9,377 nt of DNA from Verrucomicrobiota bacterium (GCA_009908535.1 JAAAOD010000112.1:1-9377), one strand, 5' to 3'; shown: positions 1-5,585, counted from the first letter of the stretch. Program-made: numbers and translations. Notes: generated by a model not told the origin, from the sequence alone.

Positions 1-129
1 GGCTGGGAAGGCACTGCCACCATCGACCGCACGGAATGGGGCATGGGCTATGGCACCCCCGCTGTGGGCAAGAATGTCGACATTGAACTGAACATCCAGG
101 CCCACCGCCAGCAGAAGGAAGAGGAGTAA
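1..129 (+). CDS. YceI-like family protein, C-terminal fragment
   Basis: The reading frame is open from the first base to a TAA at 127-129, giving 42 residues that begin GWEGTATIDRTEWGMGYGTP and end in a charged HRQQKEEE tail. The pattern of an 'A-x-x-x-I-D-R-x-x-W-G' strand, a short loop, then 'VGKNVDIELNIQA' is the end of the YceI beta-barrel, a periplasmic lipocalin-like fold that binds isoprenoid or other amphiphilic molecules. In these proteins the last strands read 'dR.dwGig....vgd.V.i.i.iea'. The N-terminus, and so any signal peptide, lies outside the window. The gene converges on the sufU-like gene with only 6 bp between the stop codons. The family call is good; the substrate is unknown. 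Confidence 0.75.
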   Translation, partial: GWEGTATIDRTEWGMGYGTPAVGKNVDIELNIQAHRQQKEEE

Positions 130-135
130 TTTTCC

Positions 136-564
136 TCACCTCTCCGGCAGGGCATTGAGCAAGCCTCGCCACGGCAGAAGGACGCAGTCTTTCCGCCCGG
201 AATGATCGCGCAGCCGATTGAAGGCAATCATCTCGCCCTTGAGGAAATCCGCGGAGACCTCGCCGGTGGAATTAAAAAGCGCCTCGATGGCCCGCGCCGT
301 CTCCCTTGCCTCCGTAACCGGGATATTGCGAATACACTGTACCATGAGCGAAGAGGAGGATCGGGTGACCGCGCAGGCCTGCGCCTCGAATGCGGCTTCG
401 ACGATCCGCTCCTCCTCAATCCGCAGGGCCACTGTCACTTCGTCACCGCAACGGGGATTGCGACCGTTGGCAAAGTGGGTGCAGGTATCGGGTATTCCGT
501 AGCCGCACGGGTCGCGGTGATGCCGCAGGAGCAGCTCGTCGTAAATAGATGCCGGTCCGGTCAT
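136..564 (-). CDS. sufU: SufU-type iron-sulfur scaffold / sulfur-relay protein
   Basis: A 142-aa protein of the NifU_N (IscU/SufU) family, which assembles Fe-S clusters or accepts sulfur from a cysteine desulfurase in the cytoplasm. The N-terminus has the family pattern (IYDELLLRHHRDP at 7-19). The three ligand cysteines are visible: Cys39 in NPRCGD (36-41, with the partner Asp41), Cys64 in EAQACAV, and Cys127 in RKDCVLLPW. The 63-residue gap between the second and third cysteine matches SufU (a 62-residue gap in Bacillus subtilis) rather than IscU (about 43), so the SufU-type insertion is present. The usual glycine before the second cysteine is replaced (QAC rather than GxGC). Start is ATG at 564; no clear Shine-Dalgarno site precedes it. 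No sufS, sufB or sufD is visible nearby. It lies 113 bp downstream of the membrane-protein gene and could be co-transcribed with it. Confidence 0.85.
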   Translation of the reverse strand: MTGPASIYDELLLRHHRDPCGYGIPDTCTHFANGRNPRCGDEVTVALRIEEERIVEAAFEAQACAVTRSSSSLMVQCIRNIPVTEARETARAIEALFNSTGEVSADFLKGEMIAFNRLRDHSGRKDCVLLPWRGLLNALPER

Positions 565-677
565 GACGGGGAAAAAGGTTTATACCAGTCGAATCAGGTT
601 TCTTTAAAACGGGTAGGCTCCTGGTGAATAGCGTGAGAGGAGAGACCCTCCCTGCGATTCATTTCTTGAAAGCGGGA

Positions 678-1298
678 TTACAGCAGTTGCTCCTTATCGA
701 CTTCCTCTCCAGCGAGGGGCTCGAGGTCGATGACAGCGTCCTCCGCGCTGCCAGCCTCGATGATTCGCCATTCGAGGGGAACCATCATCCCACCCGGGAG
801 AAGGGTTTCACCCCGGATCTCCACATCCTCCAGCCGGATCTCCCAACCGCCAACCGCGAGCTTGCTCAAGACAAGGCCGACCCGCTCTTCCCAGAAGGCC
901 TCGTCCTTCGCCACGCGTTGGACGAATTCCTGCCAGTCACGTGAAGTCAGGTCGCCGATTTTCACTTCGCTCAAATCGAGAAAGAGGCCGCTGAGCAGGC
1001 CACTGCTTACCTTTACTTCCTGCCGCAGGGGACTGCTCCAGAAAGGCCCCTTCAGCAGAACGGTATCCACCTCGGCGCCCACTGCGCTGTCGAGAACGAA
1101 CAGTCCCCCGAAGCTGACTTCCGTGGGACCGAGGCGGACTGACTCCACCTGCCACTGCCGCTGGGGATCCGCCGCCATCAGCCGTTCCACCATGGACTGC
1201 TGCCAACCGGCATTGAAAAAGAAAATCACCACGAAAGTGATTCCCACCGCAAGGAAGGCGAGAACAAGATTGAAGAGAAACTTCAGTATACGCCGCAT
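678..1298 (-). CDS. Unrecognised single-pass membrane protein
   Basis: A 206-aa protein with no family I can name with confidence. It starts with a basic MRRILK followed by one long hydrophobic segment (about residues 5-29, rich in F, V, L and I), so it is probably anchored in the inner membrane with the rest in the periplasm. The remainder alternates beta-like stretches ('WQVESVRLGPTEVSFGGLFVLD', here split across about 49-70; 'SGLLSGLFLDLSEVKIGD'; 'GGWEIRLEDVEIRGE') and ends acidic (EEVDKEQLL). A membrane anchor followed by 'v..v.lg...v.f.gl.v.d' strands resembles the start of AsmA-like or intermembrane-transport proteins, but it is much shorter than those. ATG 1298 is preceded by GGTGGTGG at a usable distance. 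It lies upstream of sufU on the same strand and beyond the rplS terminator, so it should have its own promoter. Confidence 0.65.
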   Translation of the reverse strand: MRRILKFLFNLVLAFLAVGITFVVIFFFNAGWQQSMVERLMAADPQRQWQVESVRLGPTEVSFGGLFVLDSAVGAEVDTVLLKGPFWSSPLRQEVKVSSGLLSGLFLDLSEVKIGDLTSRDWQEFVQRVAKDEAFWEERVGLVLSKLAVGGWEIRLEDVEIRGETLLPGGMMVPLEWRIIEAGSAEDAVIDLEPLAGEEVDKEQLL

Positions 1299-1330
1299 TC
1301 CACCACCATAACCGCGCCTGTGAAACCAGC

Positions 1331-1369
1331 AACAAAAAGCCGGCAGTAGGTCGGGAACCGACTGCCGGC
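1331..1369 (-). terminator. Intrinsic terminator downstream of rplS
   Basis: Perfect 9-bp arms GCCGGCAGT (1339-1347) and ACTGCCGGC (1361-1369) enclose a 13-nt loop that can pair a little further. On the minus strand the stem is followed by TTTTTGTT (1331-1338). It lies 33 bp past the rplS stop and so ends the rpsP-trmD-rplS unit. The other side also has five As, but on the plus strand the downstream run is A rather than T, so it works for minus only. Confidence 0.9.
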
Positions 1370-1401
1370 AAAAAGGAGGAGGCGGGACACAAAGGGACCG
1401 A

Positions 1402-1770
1402 CTAGTGCTTCTGGGACTCGAAGACGCGCTTTTCCTTCACTTTGTTGGCGGCCTTGCCGATGCGCTCGCGGAGGTAGTACATGCGCGCGCGCATGCGCAC
1501 GGATTCGCGGTCGACCTCAATCTTTTCAATGCTCGGGCTATGCACGGGAAAAACCCGTTCCACGCCCTCCCCGAAACTGATCCGCCGGACCGTGAAGGTT
1601 TCGTGAATTCCGCTACCTTTGCGGGCGATGACGATTCCGGAAAAAATCTGGATCCGTTCCTTGTTTCCTTCGCGTACTCGCGTGTGTACCTTGACCCCGT
1701 CCCCGACTTTAAAGGCCGAACGGTCCGGTTTGATCTGCTCTTGCGTGATTTCTTTAATAACCGCGTTCAT
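1402..1770 (-). CDS. rplS: 50S ribosomal protein L19
   Basis: 122 aa, the usual length for bacterial L19, a large-subunit protein at the interface with the 30S subunit. Recognisable stretches are FKVGDGVKVHTRVREGNKER (20-39), IQIFSGIVIARKGSGIHETF (40-59), TVRRISFGEGVERVFPVHSP (60-79), and the basic RARMYYLRERIGKAA near the C-terminus. The frame stays open further upstream, but ATG 1770 gives the canonical protein and has AGGAA about 8 nt before it; the upstream extension runs into trmD. Only 16 bp separate the trmD stop from this start, so the two are co-transcribed. The terminator at 1331-1369 follows directly. Confidence 0.97.
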   Translation of the reverse strand: MNAVIKEITQEQIKPDRSAFKVGDGVKVHTRVREGNKERIQIFSGIVIARKGSGIHETFTVRRISFGEGVERVFPVHSPSIEKIEVDRESVRMRARMYYLRERIGKAANKVKEKRVFESQKH

Positions 1771-1786
1771 TGTTCCATTTCCTGTT

Positions 1787-2452
1787 CTAAAGTAAATCTG
1801 GTCGCCGTTCCCTGGTTTTCTCCAACGCCTGCGTGTTGCGCCAGCGTTCGATCTCGCCATGATGGCCGGATAAAAGGACCTCGGGCACCCGCTTCCCCTC
1901 AAATTCCTCGGGTCGCGTATACTGAGGAAAGCCGAGTAAGCTGTTGTGGAAACTATCCTGCGTCAAGGACTTTTCCTCCCCCAACACCCCCGGAATCTGC
2001 CTCACAACGGCGTCCGTCACCACCGCCGCGGGAAGGGTCCCGTTGGTGAGGACATAGTCCCCGATGCTCAGCTCCAGATCGACGCGGCTGTCACGAATGC
2101 GCTGGTCGATGCCCTCGTAGTGACCGCTCACCATGATGAGGTGGGTCTCCCCCGACAGGGAGACGGCCCGCTGCTGGCGAAAAGGCTCCCCGTCCGGGGT
2201 CAGGTAAAGGCAGAGGCTTTCCTCGCTCCTGACCGAATCGATGGCCGCCGCAAGCGGTTCCGGCTTCAGGAGCATGCCCGCGCCGCCGCCAAAGGGGCGG
2301 TCGTCCGTAATCCGCCACCTGCCCACCCCGAAGCGGCGAAGGTCGGTGATCTGGATTTCCACGAGCTTTCGGTCCACCGCCCGGCCCAGCATGCTCTCCT
2401 CCAGGAAGCCCTCCAGCATTCGCGGAAACAGAGTGATAATGTCGATGCGCAC
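1787..2452 (-). CDS. trmD: tRNA (guanine-37-N1) methyltransferase TrmD
   Basis: 221 aa; a trefoil-knot (SPOUT) enzyme that uses S-adenosylmethionine to methylate G37 next to the anticodon, which prevents +1 frameshifting. Visible motifs are MRIDIITLFP at the N-terminus, DRPFGGGAGMLLKPEP (51-66), LTPDGEPF (84-91), SGHYEGIDQR (109-118), the knot SIGDYVLTNGTLPA (129-142), RQIPGVLG (151-158), and QYTRPEEFEGKRVPEVLLSG (177-196). Arg151 and Asp166 (in QDSF) correspond to the catalytic Arg154 and Asp169 known from the Haemophilus enzyme. The knot reads TNGTLPA where proteobacterial enzymes usually have SGGELPA. The length is a little short because the C-terminus is trimmed, which occurs in the family. 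Start is GTG (2450-2452), the codon that gives the canonical N-terminus. It is the middle gene of rpsP-trmD-rplS; rimM, usually between rpsP and trmD, is absent. Confidence 0.97.
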   Translation of the reverse strand: MRIDIITLFPRMLEGFLEESMLGRAVDRKLVEIQITDLRRFGVGRWRITDDRPFGGGAGMLLKPEPLAAAIDSVRSEESLCLYLTPDGEPFRQQRAVSLSGETHLIMVSGHYEGIDQRIRDSRVDLELSIGDYVLTNGTLPAAVVTDAVVRQIPGVLGEEKSLTQDSFHNSLLGFPQYTRPEEFEGKRVPEVLLSGHHGEIERWRNTQALEKTRERRPDLL

Positions 2453-2464
2453 CGGCCTTCTTCT

Positions 2465-2471
2465 CCTCCTT
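2465..2471 (-). promoter_or_regulatory. Shine-Dalgarno site of trmD (long spacing)
   Basis: The minus strand reads AAGGAGG here, an almost perfect anti-16S match, but 12 nt lie between it and the GTG start, longer than usual. A weaker GAAGG at 2456-2460 is only 3 nt from the start. The strong site sits immediately after the U-tract of the hairpin at 2475-2511, so the hairpin and the ribosome site are adjacent in the mRNA. Confidence 0.6.
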
Positions 2472-2474
2472 ACG

Positions 2475-2511
2475 AAAAAGCCCGCCCCCGGCGGACCGGC
2501 TGGACGGGCTT
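2475..2511 (-). terminator. Terminator-like hairpin between rpsP and trmD
   Basis: Minus-strand AAGCCCG (from 2505-2511) pairs with CGGGCTT (from 2478-2484). The loop contains a second short GC stem (ccgg...ccgg), and the structure is followed by TTTTTCG. It lies 20 bp past the rpsP stop and 22 bp before the trmD start. The shape is that of an intrinsic terminator, but the U-run is short, so it more likely lets part of the transcription through to trmD-rplS and lowers their level relative to rpsP. It could also protect the 3' end of rpsP mRNA. Confidence 0.7.
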
Positions 2512-2531
2512 AAAAAATTCATCGGTTTTCC

Positions 2532-2843
2532 TCAGGATTCGTCCGTGTTCGCGCCTGCGGGGGCCTCGGCAGTTTCCGCGGCCGCAACCGCGGGTTGTTT
2601 GCGGCGTTCCCGCTTGATGAGGGCGCGGACGGTGTCCGAGGGCTGGGCGCCCACGCCAAGCCAGTAATCGACCCGGTCCATCCGCAGGTTCACCTGCTCT
2701 TCCTCTGCTTTGTTCCGTGGGTCATAGGTTCCGATCCGCTCCACACAACGGCCATCCCGCCGTGCACGTCCGTCCGCTACCACAACCCGGTAATGAGGCG
2801 CATGCTTCGCCCCGCCACGCTGCAATCTGATTTTTACTGCCAT
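2532..2843 (-). CDS. rpsP: 30S ribosomal protein S16
   Basis: 103 aa. S16 stabilises the 5' domain of 16S rRNA in the small subunit. The signature is clear: MAVKIRLQRGGAKHAPHYRV at 1-20, VVADGRARRDGRCVERIGTY (21-40), then DPR, and further on a WLGVGAQPSDTVRALIKR helix. Residues after about 82 form an Ala/Glu-rich tail (PAVAAAETAEAPAGANTDES) that makes the protein somewhat longer than the usual 80-90 aa; such tails vary freely in this family. The frame is open further upstream, but ATG 2843 gives the invariant MAVKIRL start. It is the first gene of the translation cluster, with a possible promoter at 2881-2909. Confidence 0.97.
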   Translation of the reverse strand: MAVKIRLQRGGAKHAPHYRVVVADGRARRDGRCVERIGTYDPRNKAEEEQVNLRMDRVDYWLGVGAQPSDTVRALIKRERRKQPAVAAAETAEAPAGANTDES

Positions 2844-2880
2844 CTCTTTCGTCGCTTTCTCGCTGAAGGGAAAAACGGGC

Positions 2881-2909
2881 AAGAAAGAACGCGCACTTCC
2901 CGCTGTCAA
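2881..2909 (-). promoter_or_regulatory. Possible sigma70-type promoter of rpsP
   Basis: The minus strand has a perfect TTGACA (2904-2909), then 17 bp, then TTTCTT (2881-2886), which matches the -10 consensus at only three of six positions. It would start transcription about 30 nt before the rpsP ATG. A second perfect TTGACA lies at 2971-2976 but has no acceptable -10 hexamer behind it. Confidence 0.4.
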
Positions 2910-2995
2910 GCGTCTTCGCCGCCAGCTTGCCGGAAGCGCCCTCCAGGTCCCCGGATTTGTTCCTTTCCCGTGTCAATCGCTTCCTTCGCTCAATT

Positions 2996-3025
2996 CCTGC
3001 CGGGTTTTCCTTTTGAAAAGGCAGG
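2996..3025. repeat. Nested inverted repeat before the unknown plus-strand gene
   Basis: CCTGCC (2996-3001) is complementary to GGCAGG (3020-3025), and inside it CCTTTT-G-AAAAGG (3009-3021) is an exact 13-bp palindrome that shares two bases with the outer right arm. The two pairings therefore compete. It lies between rpsP and the gene at 3048 and could be a repressor site or an mRNA leader hairpin. It has no T-run on either side that would make it a terminator. Confidence 0.4.
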
Positions 3026-3047
3026 ACAGCGTTCCTTGTTTTCTGGA

Positions 3048-3431
3048 ATGGCACTGCCGCCACTCCTTCCCCGTCTTCTGTCTTCGGAATGCCTCCCCGA
3101 TGCCCACGGCGTTCTCCTCCTCCCCACCGATCTGGTTTTCCGCTTCCTTGAGGCATGGGCCGAGCCCCCGGACAGCTCCGATCTGTCCCCCGTTTCCCCC
3201 ATGCCGGAAAAACGCGACTTCTCCACCCTGCCGCCGTTACACCTGAACCTGGGGATCGAGGGCGTCGAGGAACCCGCTTTTCCCATCGAGGAAAACGCCG
3301 CCACCCTCCTCGTTGCCGCACGCTTCCACCTTCCCGTCCTGCCCGTTCTCCTCTCCGGGGAATGGGAACGTGCCTTTGCCGCTGGCTTGCTCTCCGCAAA
3401 CCAGCTCCGCGCCCTCCAGGCCCTCCTTTAA
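3048..3431 (+). CDS. Unrecognised small protein
   Basis: 127 aa from ATG 3048; I recognise no family. It is rich in Leu, Pro and Ala (LPPLLPRLLSS at the start, HLPVLPVLLSGEWERAFAAG near the end) and finishes with a helix-like NQLRALQALL. There is no signal peptide and no clear membrane segment; no cysteine motif or catalytic pattern stands out. The strong preference for C or G at third codon positions throughout fits a real gene on this strand. The frame is open much further upstream, across rpsP, so the start is uncertain. TTG 3036 has AGGA nine bases before it (3023-3026), whereas ATG 3048 has no good ribosome site. The gene is divergent from rpsP and 80 bp upstream of the regulator gene on the same strand, so the two may be co-transcribed. 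Confidence 0.6.
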   Translation: MALPPLLPRLLSSECLPDAHGVLLLPTDLVFRFLEAWAEPPDSSDLSPVSPMPEKRDFSTLPPLHLNLGIEGVEEPAFPIEENAATLLVAARFHLPVLPVLLSGEWERAFAAGLLSANQLRALQALL

Positions 3432-3452
3432 AAGAAAGGCGATGTTTAATTT

Positions 3453-3468
3453 ACGAAACTCAATTCGT
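3453..3468. promoter_or_regulatory. Inverted repeat, possible operator of the regulator gene
   Basis: ACGAA (3453-3457), six bases, TTCGT (3464-3468). It lies 43 bp before the start of the winged-helix regulator, where an autoregulatory operator would be expected. A TTGACG (3477-3482) follows, but without a convincing -10. The arms are short, so chance is possible. Confidence 0.3.
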
Positions 3469-3511
3469 GTCTTCGGTTGACGTTCCTTCCCTTTCGGTCT
3501 TCTTTTCCGCC

Positions 3512-3865
3512 ATGGAGGAGGAATCACAGGCCGGCCGCCGCCACCCGACATGGACCTTCCTGACCCATCACACGCATGTCCTGATGCTCCTTCATGAAAA
3601 TCCGGACCTTCGCCTGCGCGAATGCGCGGCCCACATCGGGATCACGGAACGGGCGGTCCAGAACATCGTCTCCGATCTCGAGGAGGTTGGCGCCCTCTCC
3701 CGGGTTCGCGAAGGCCGCCGCAACCACTATTGCATCCATCACGACCGGCCATTGCCCAACCCCATCGAGTCCAAGTGTGTCGTAGGGGATCTTCTGGTTA
3801 TGTCCCTTGCTCATCTCGACCAGTTGCCGCCATCGCCTGTTCCAGCGCCGGAAGATCGTCCATGA
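3512..3865 (+). CDS. MarR-like winged-helix transcriptional regulator
   Basis: 117 aa. Residues 13-78 form one winged helix-turn-helix: TWTFLTHHTHVLMLLHENPD (13-32), then a helix with LRECAAHIGI (35-44), the recognition helix TERAVQNIVSDLEEVGAL (45-62), and a basic wing SRVREGRRNHYCIHHD (63-78). The end, 'PLPNPIESKCVVGDLLVMS', matches a widespread small family of stand-alone regulators with 'WTFLTNH..VL', 'GITERA.Q.I..DLE..G' and 'HPLE....VG.LL'. Its ligand is unknown. ATG 3512 fits the domain start; there is no good ribosome site before it, and GTG 3467 would add 15 residues. The gene runs 68 bp into the 3' end of kdsB on the opposite strand, so the last residues are encoded antisense to kdsB. 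Confidence 0.8.
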   Translation: MEEESQAGRRHPTWTFLTHHTHVLMLLHENPDLRLRECAAHIGITERAVQNIVSDLEEVGALSRVREGRRNHYCIHHDRPLPNPIESKCVVGDLLVMSLAHLDQLPPSPVPAPEDRP

Positions 3866-4592
3866 CATCGACGCCGACGGTGCGGTGCCGGGTAATCCCG
3901 ACCAGAATCTCGCGCCCGTTTTCGAGGACCCGCAATTGTTCCAGGCGTTCGAGTTCCTCGAGGCGACCCTTGGGCCACCCGGGAAAGGCGTCCAAGAGCC
4001 CGGCGGCATAGCCATAAAGACCAAGGTGCCAGAAGGCCAGTGGGGGCAGCGTCTCTGTCTTGTCGCGGAAGAAGGGGATGGGTGCGCGTGAAAAGTAAAG
4101 GGCCCTGCCAGTGTCCGGATCCGCACCCTGTCCTTTCCTCTCTCCGGCGGCGAGGACCACCTTGACCTTGTTCGGATCGCGGAACTCCCCGAGGGATTGG
4201 AAGCGGCTGGCGAGGGTGGCCATCTCCGCGCCCTGCTGGAGCAGCTGCCAAAGCTGGCGCAGGTGACTCTCCTGCAGCAGCGGCTCGTCAGCCTGGGCAT
4301 TGATGACCCAGTCCGCGCCGATCACTTTGTTCGCGGCGGCGAGGCGATCGGTTCCACTGGGCAGGTGCGGATCCGTGAGCAGGACCTCGTAACCCGCCTT
4401 GCGGAGGACATCCGCCAATTCCTCCTCGCCAACGGCGAAGTAGAGCGGCCAGTCCGGCACCGCCCGGGACAGGTTGCGGGCTGTGCAGAGGATCAGCGGC
4501 TCGCCCTGCACAGGATACAGCAGCTTTCTCGGGAAGCGCTGGGAACCAAGGCGCGCGGGAACGACCACGGCGGGCTTTCTCATGGCCTTCAT
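3798..4592 (-). CDS. kdsB: 3-deoxy-manno-octulosonate cytidylyltransferase (CMP-Kdo synthetase)
   Basis: 264 aa from ATG 4592, or 261 from ATG 4583. It activates Kdo with CTP to CMP-Kdo for lipid A-Kdo assembly in the cytoplasm. Numbered from ATG 4583: the nucleotide-binding PARLGSQRFPRK (9-20), SGTDR (76-80), NAQADEP (95-101; the family usually has QGDEP), ALYFSRAPIPFF (161-172), HLGLYGY (186-192), and LEELERLEQLRVLENG (208-223) are all present, followed by the closing GVDVMDDL. Length is normal for the family (248 in E. coli). The frame is open upstream into the neighbouring gene, but the canonical KPAVVVPARLGS start fixes it at 4583 or 4592. The upstream amidohydrolase gene ends 10 bp before, so they probably share a transcript. 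The 3' end overlaps the convergent regulator gene. Confidence 0.93.
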   Translation of the reverse strand: MKAMRKPAVVVPARLGSQRFPRKLLYPVQGEPLILCTARNLSRAVPDWPLYFAVGEEELADVLRKAGYEVLLTDPHLPSGTDRLAAANKVIGADWVINAQADEPLLQESHLRQLWQLLQQGAEMATLASRFQSLGEFRDPNKVKVVLAAGERKGQGADPDTGRALYFSRAPIPFFRDKTETLPPLAFWHLGLYGYAAGLLDAFPGWPKGRLEELERLEQLRVLENGREILVGITRHRTVGVDVMDDLPALEQAMAATGRDEQGT

Positions 4593-4602
4593 GCAAGAAC
4601 TT

Positions 4603-5490
4603 CTAGTCCCGGAGTCCAAGGAAATCCCGGAGATTTCCTCCGGCAATGGCCTCCCTCTCGTCGCCGGAGAGCGGGGCCTCGTCCAATTGCCGCCAGAGGC
4701 TCCGCCAGCCCTCTTCCGCCGGTCGCGAAGGCTGCAAGCGGAGGGGGAAATCGGAGGCGGCGAAAATTTTCTCCGCACCCAGCAAATCGCGGACTATTTT
4801 CCAGACGGAGGGATGATACAGCAAAGGCCCCGCCGCCGTATCGACCCAGACATTTTGCAGGGCCTTTCGAACCCTTCGGTTCAGCGAATAAAACGGCAGG
4901 CCCCCGCCCCAGTGGGCGCAAATCCAGCGCTGATCGGACCAGGTCTCGAAAAGGGCGACGAGGTCCATGAGCGGGGTTTCCACCCGTCCGGGATACACAT
5001 GCCCCGCAGCCTCGGTAACATGCAGCAAAACCGGCCAGCCCTCCCGTTCCGTCCAGGCAAGCACTTCCTGCCAGAAGGGATCCTGCCAGCCGCGTGGACT
5101 CTGGACCTGCGGAAGAAGCTCGCCGACCCCGCAGGCTCCCCACTCGCGGGCATCTTCCAGAATACTCACCGGATCCCCCATATCCGGATGAAGTGCGCAA
5201 CTGGCAAGGAACCGCCCGGGGTACCGGGCAAGCCATTCAGCATACCATTCGTTCTGTTCGCGCGCCGCTTCCGCACGCTCCCAGTACCATCCCTGCAACC
5301 ATACCTTCTCCACGCCAAGGCGATCCATTGCCGCCACCATGTCCTGCGCATCCGCCCAGCCCTGCGGACCCTGCGTTACCAGACGCCCCCAGTGCTGCTC
5401 GCCCCGGCGCCTCGCCCAGTCCAGCGGATCCCGCGCCACAACCGGCGGATATCCATGTACATGCGCGTCCAGTCTGCCGCGGGGGCTCAT
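4603..5490 (-). CDS. Amidohydrolase-2 family metal-dependent hydrolase
   Basis: 295 aa from ATG 5490; a GTG at 5502 would add four residues. The protein has the layout of the amidohydrolase-2 (TIM-barrel) family. It shows DAHVH (8-12) as the first metal-binding strand, then LASCALHPD (95-103), GVGELLP (121-127), LLHVTEAAGH (155-164) with His157, ICAHWGGG (190-197) with the conserved His-x-Gly-Gly-type turn, AASDFP (244-249) with the catalytic Asp247, and a C-terminal GNLRDFLGL. Members hydrolyse or decarboxylate many substrates, so the substrate cannot be named. The protein is Trp-rich. Cytoplasmic, with no signal peptide. It is directly upstream of kdsB on the same strand; a link to LPS or sugar metabolism is possible but not shown by the sequence. 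Confidence 0.85.
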   Translation of the reverse strand: MSPRGRLDAHVHGYPPVVARDPLDWARRRGEQHWGRLVTQGPQGWADAQDMVAAMDRLGVEKVWLQGWYWERAEAAREQNEWYAEWLARYPGRFLASCALHPDMGDPVSILEDAREWGACGVGELLPQVQSPRGWQDPFWQEVLAWTEREGWPVLLHVTEAAGHVYPGRVETPLMDLVALFETWSDQRWICAHWGGGLPFYSLNRRVRKALQNVWVDTAAGPLLYHPSVWKIVRDLLGAEKIFAASDFPLRLQPSRPAEEGWRSLWRQLDEAPLSGDEREAIAGGNLRDFLGLRD

Positions 5491-5527
5491 CCCGCCCACC
5501 ACCGATGATTAAATGTCTAGCGGCAAT

Positions 5528-5561
5528 AAAAAAAACCTCCAGTGGCAACCACTGGAGGTTT
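5528..5561 (-). terminator. Strong intrinsic terminator after the Cys-rich gene
   Basis: Perfect arms CCTCCAGTGG (5536-5545) and CCACTGGAGG (5549-5558) around a CAA loop, extended by AAA/TTT pairs, with eight Ts on the minus-strand 3' side (5528-5535). It begins 25 bp past the stop of the Cys-rich gene and insulates the amidohydrolase-kdsB unit downstream. Confidence 0.95.
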
Positions 5562-5585
5562 AAGGTAAAAAAGAAAGGGAAGGCT

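Noticed and set aside
110..140. Short GAGGA/TCCTC inverted repeat between the YceI end and sufU as a shared bidirectional terminator
   Set aside because: Five-base arms with no T-run long enough on either side.
571..630. Minus-strand stretch upstream of sufU that reads like the 3' half of a TPP riboswitch (TACCCGTT...ACCTGATTCG)
   Set aside because: The essential CTGAGA is missing, the closing GCG-AGGGA half is absent, and sufU is not a thiamine gene. A resemblance of the same bases to the tmRNA 5' end (ATTCGAC) fails for lack of the rest of the molecule.
1771..1902. Upstream extension of the rplS frame
   Set aside because: It overlaps the trmD coding end and has no L19-like sequence; ATG 1770 has AGGAA.
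1946..2617. Long plus-strand open frame across trmD and rpsP
   Set aside because: Antisense shadow caused by high GC; no recognisable protein, while trmD and rpsP on minus are certain.
3442..3480. Twelve-codon ORF (MFNLRNSIRVFG) before the regulator, as a leader peptide
   Set aside because: Preceded by AAGAAAGG, but there are no attenuator stems and no codon run that would sense anything; most likely chance.
4593..4778. Upstream extension of the kdsB frame
   Set aside because: It lies antisense-free but inside the amidohydrolase gene in another frame, with low-quality Arg/Pro-rich sequence; KdsB starts at KPAVVVPARLGS.
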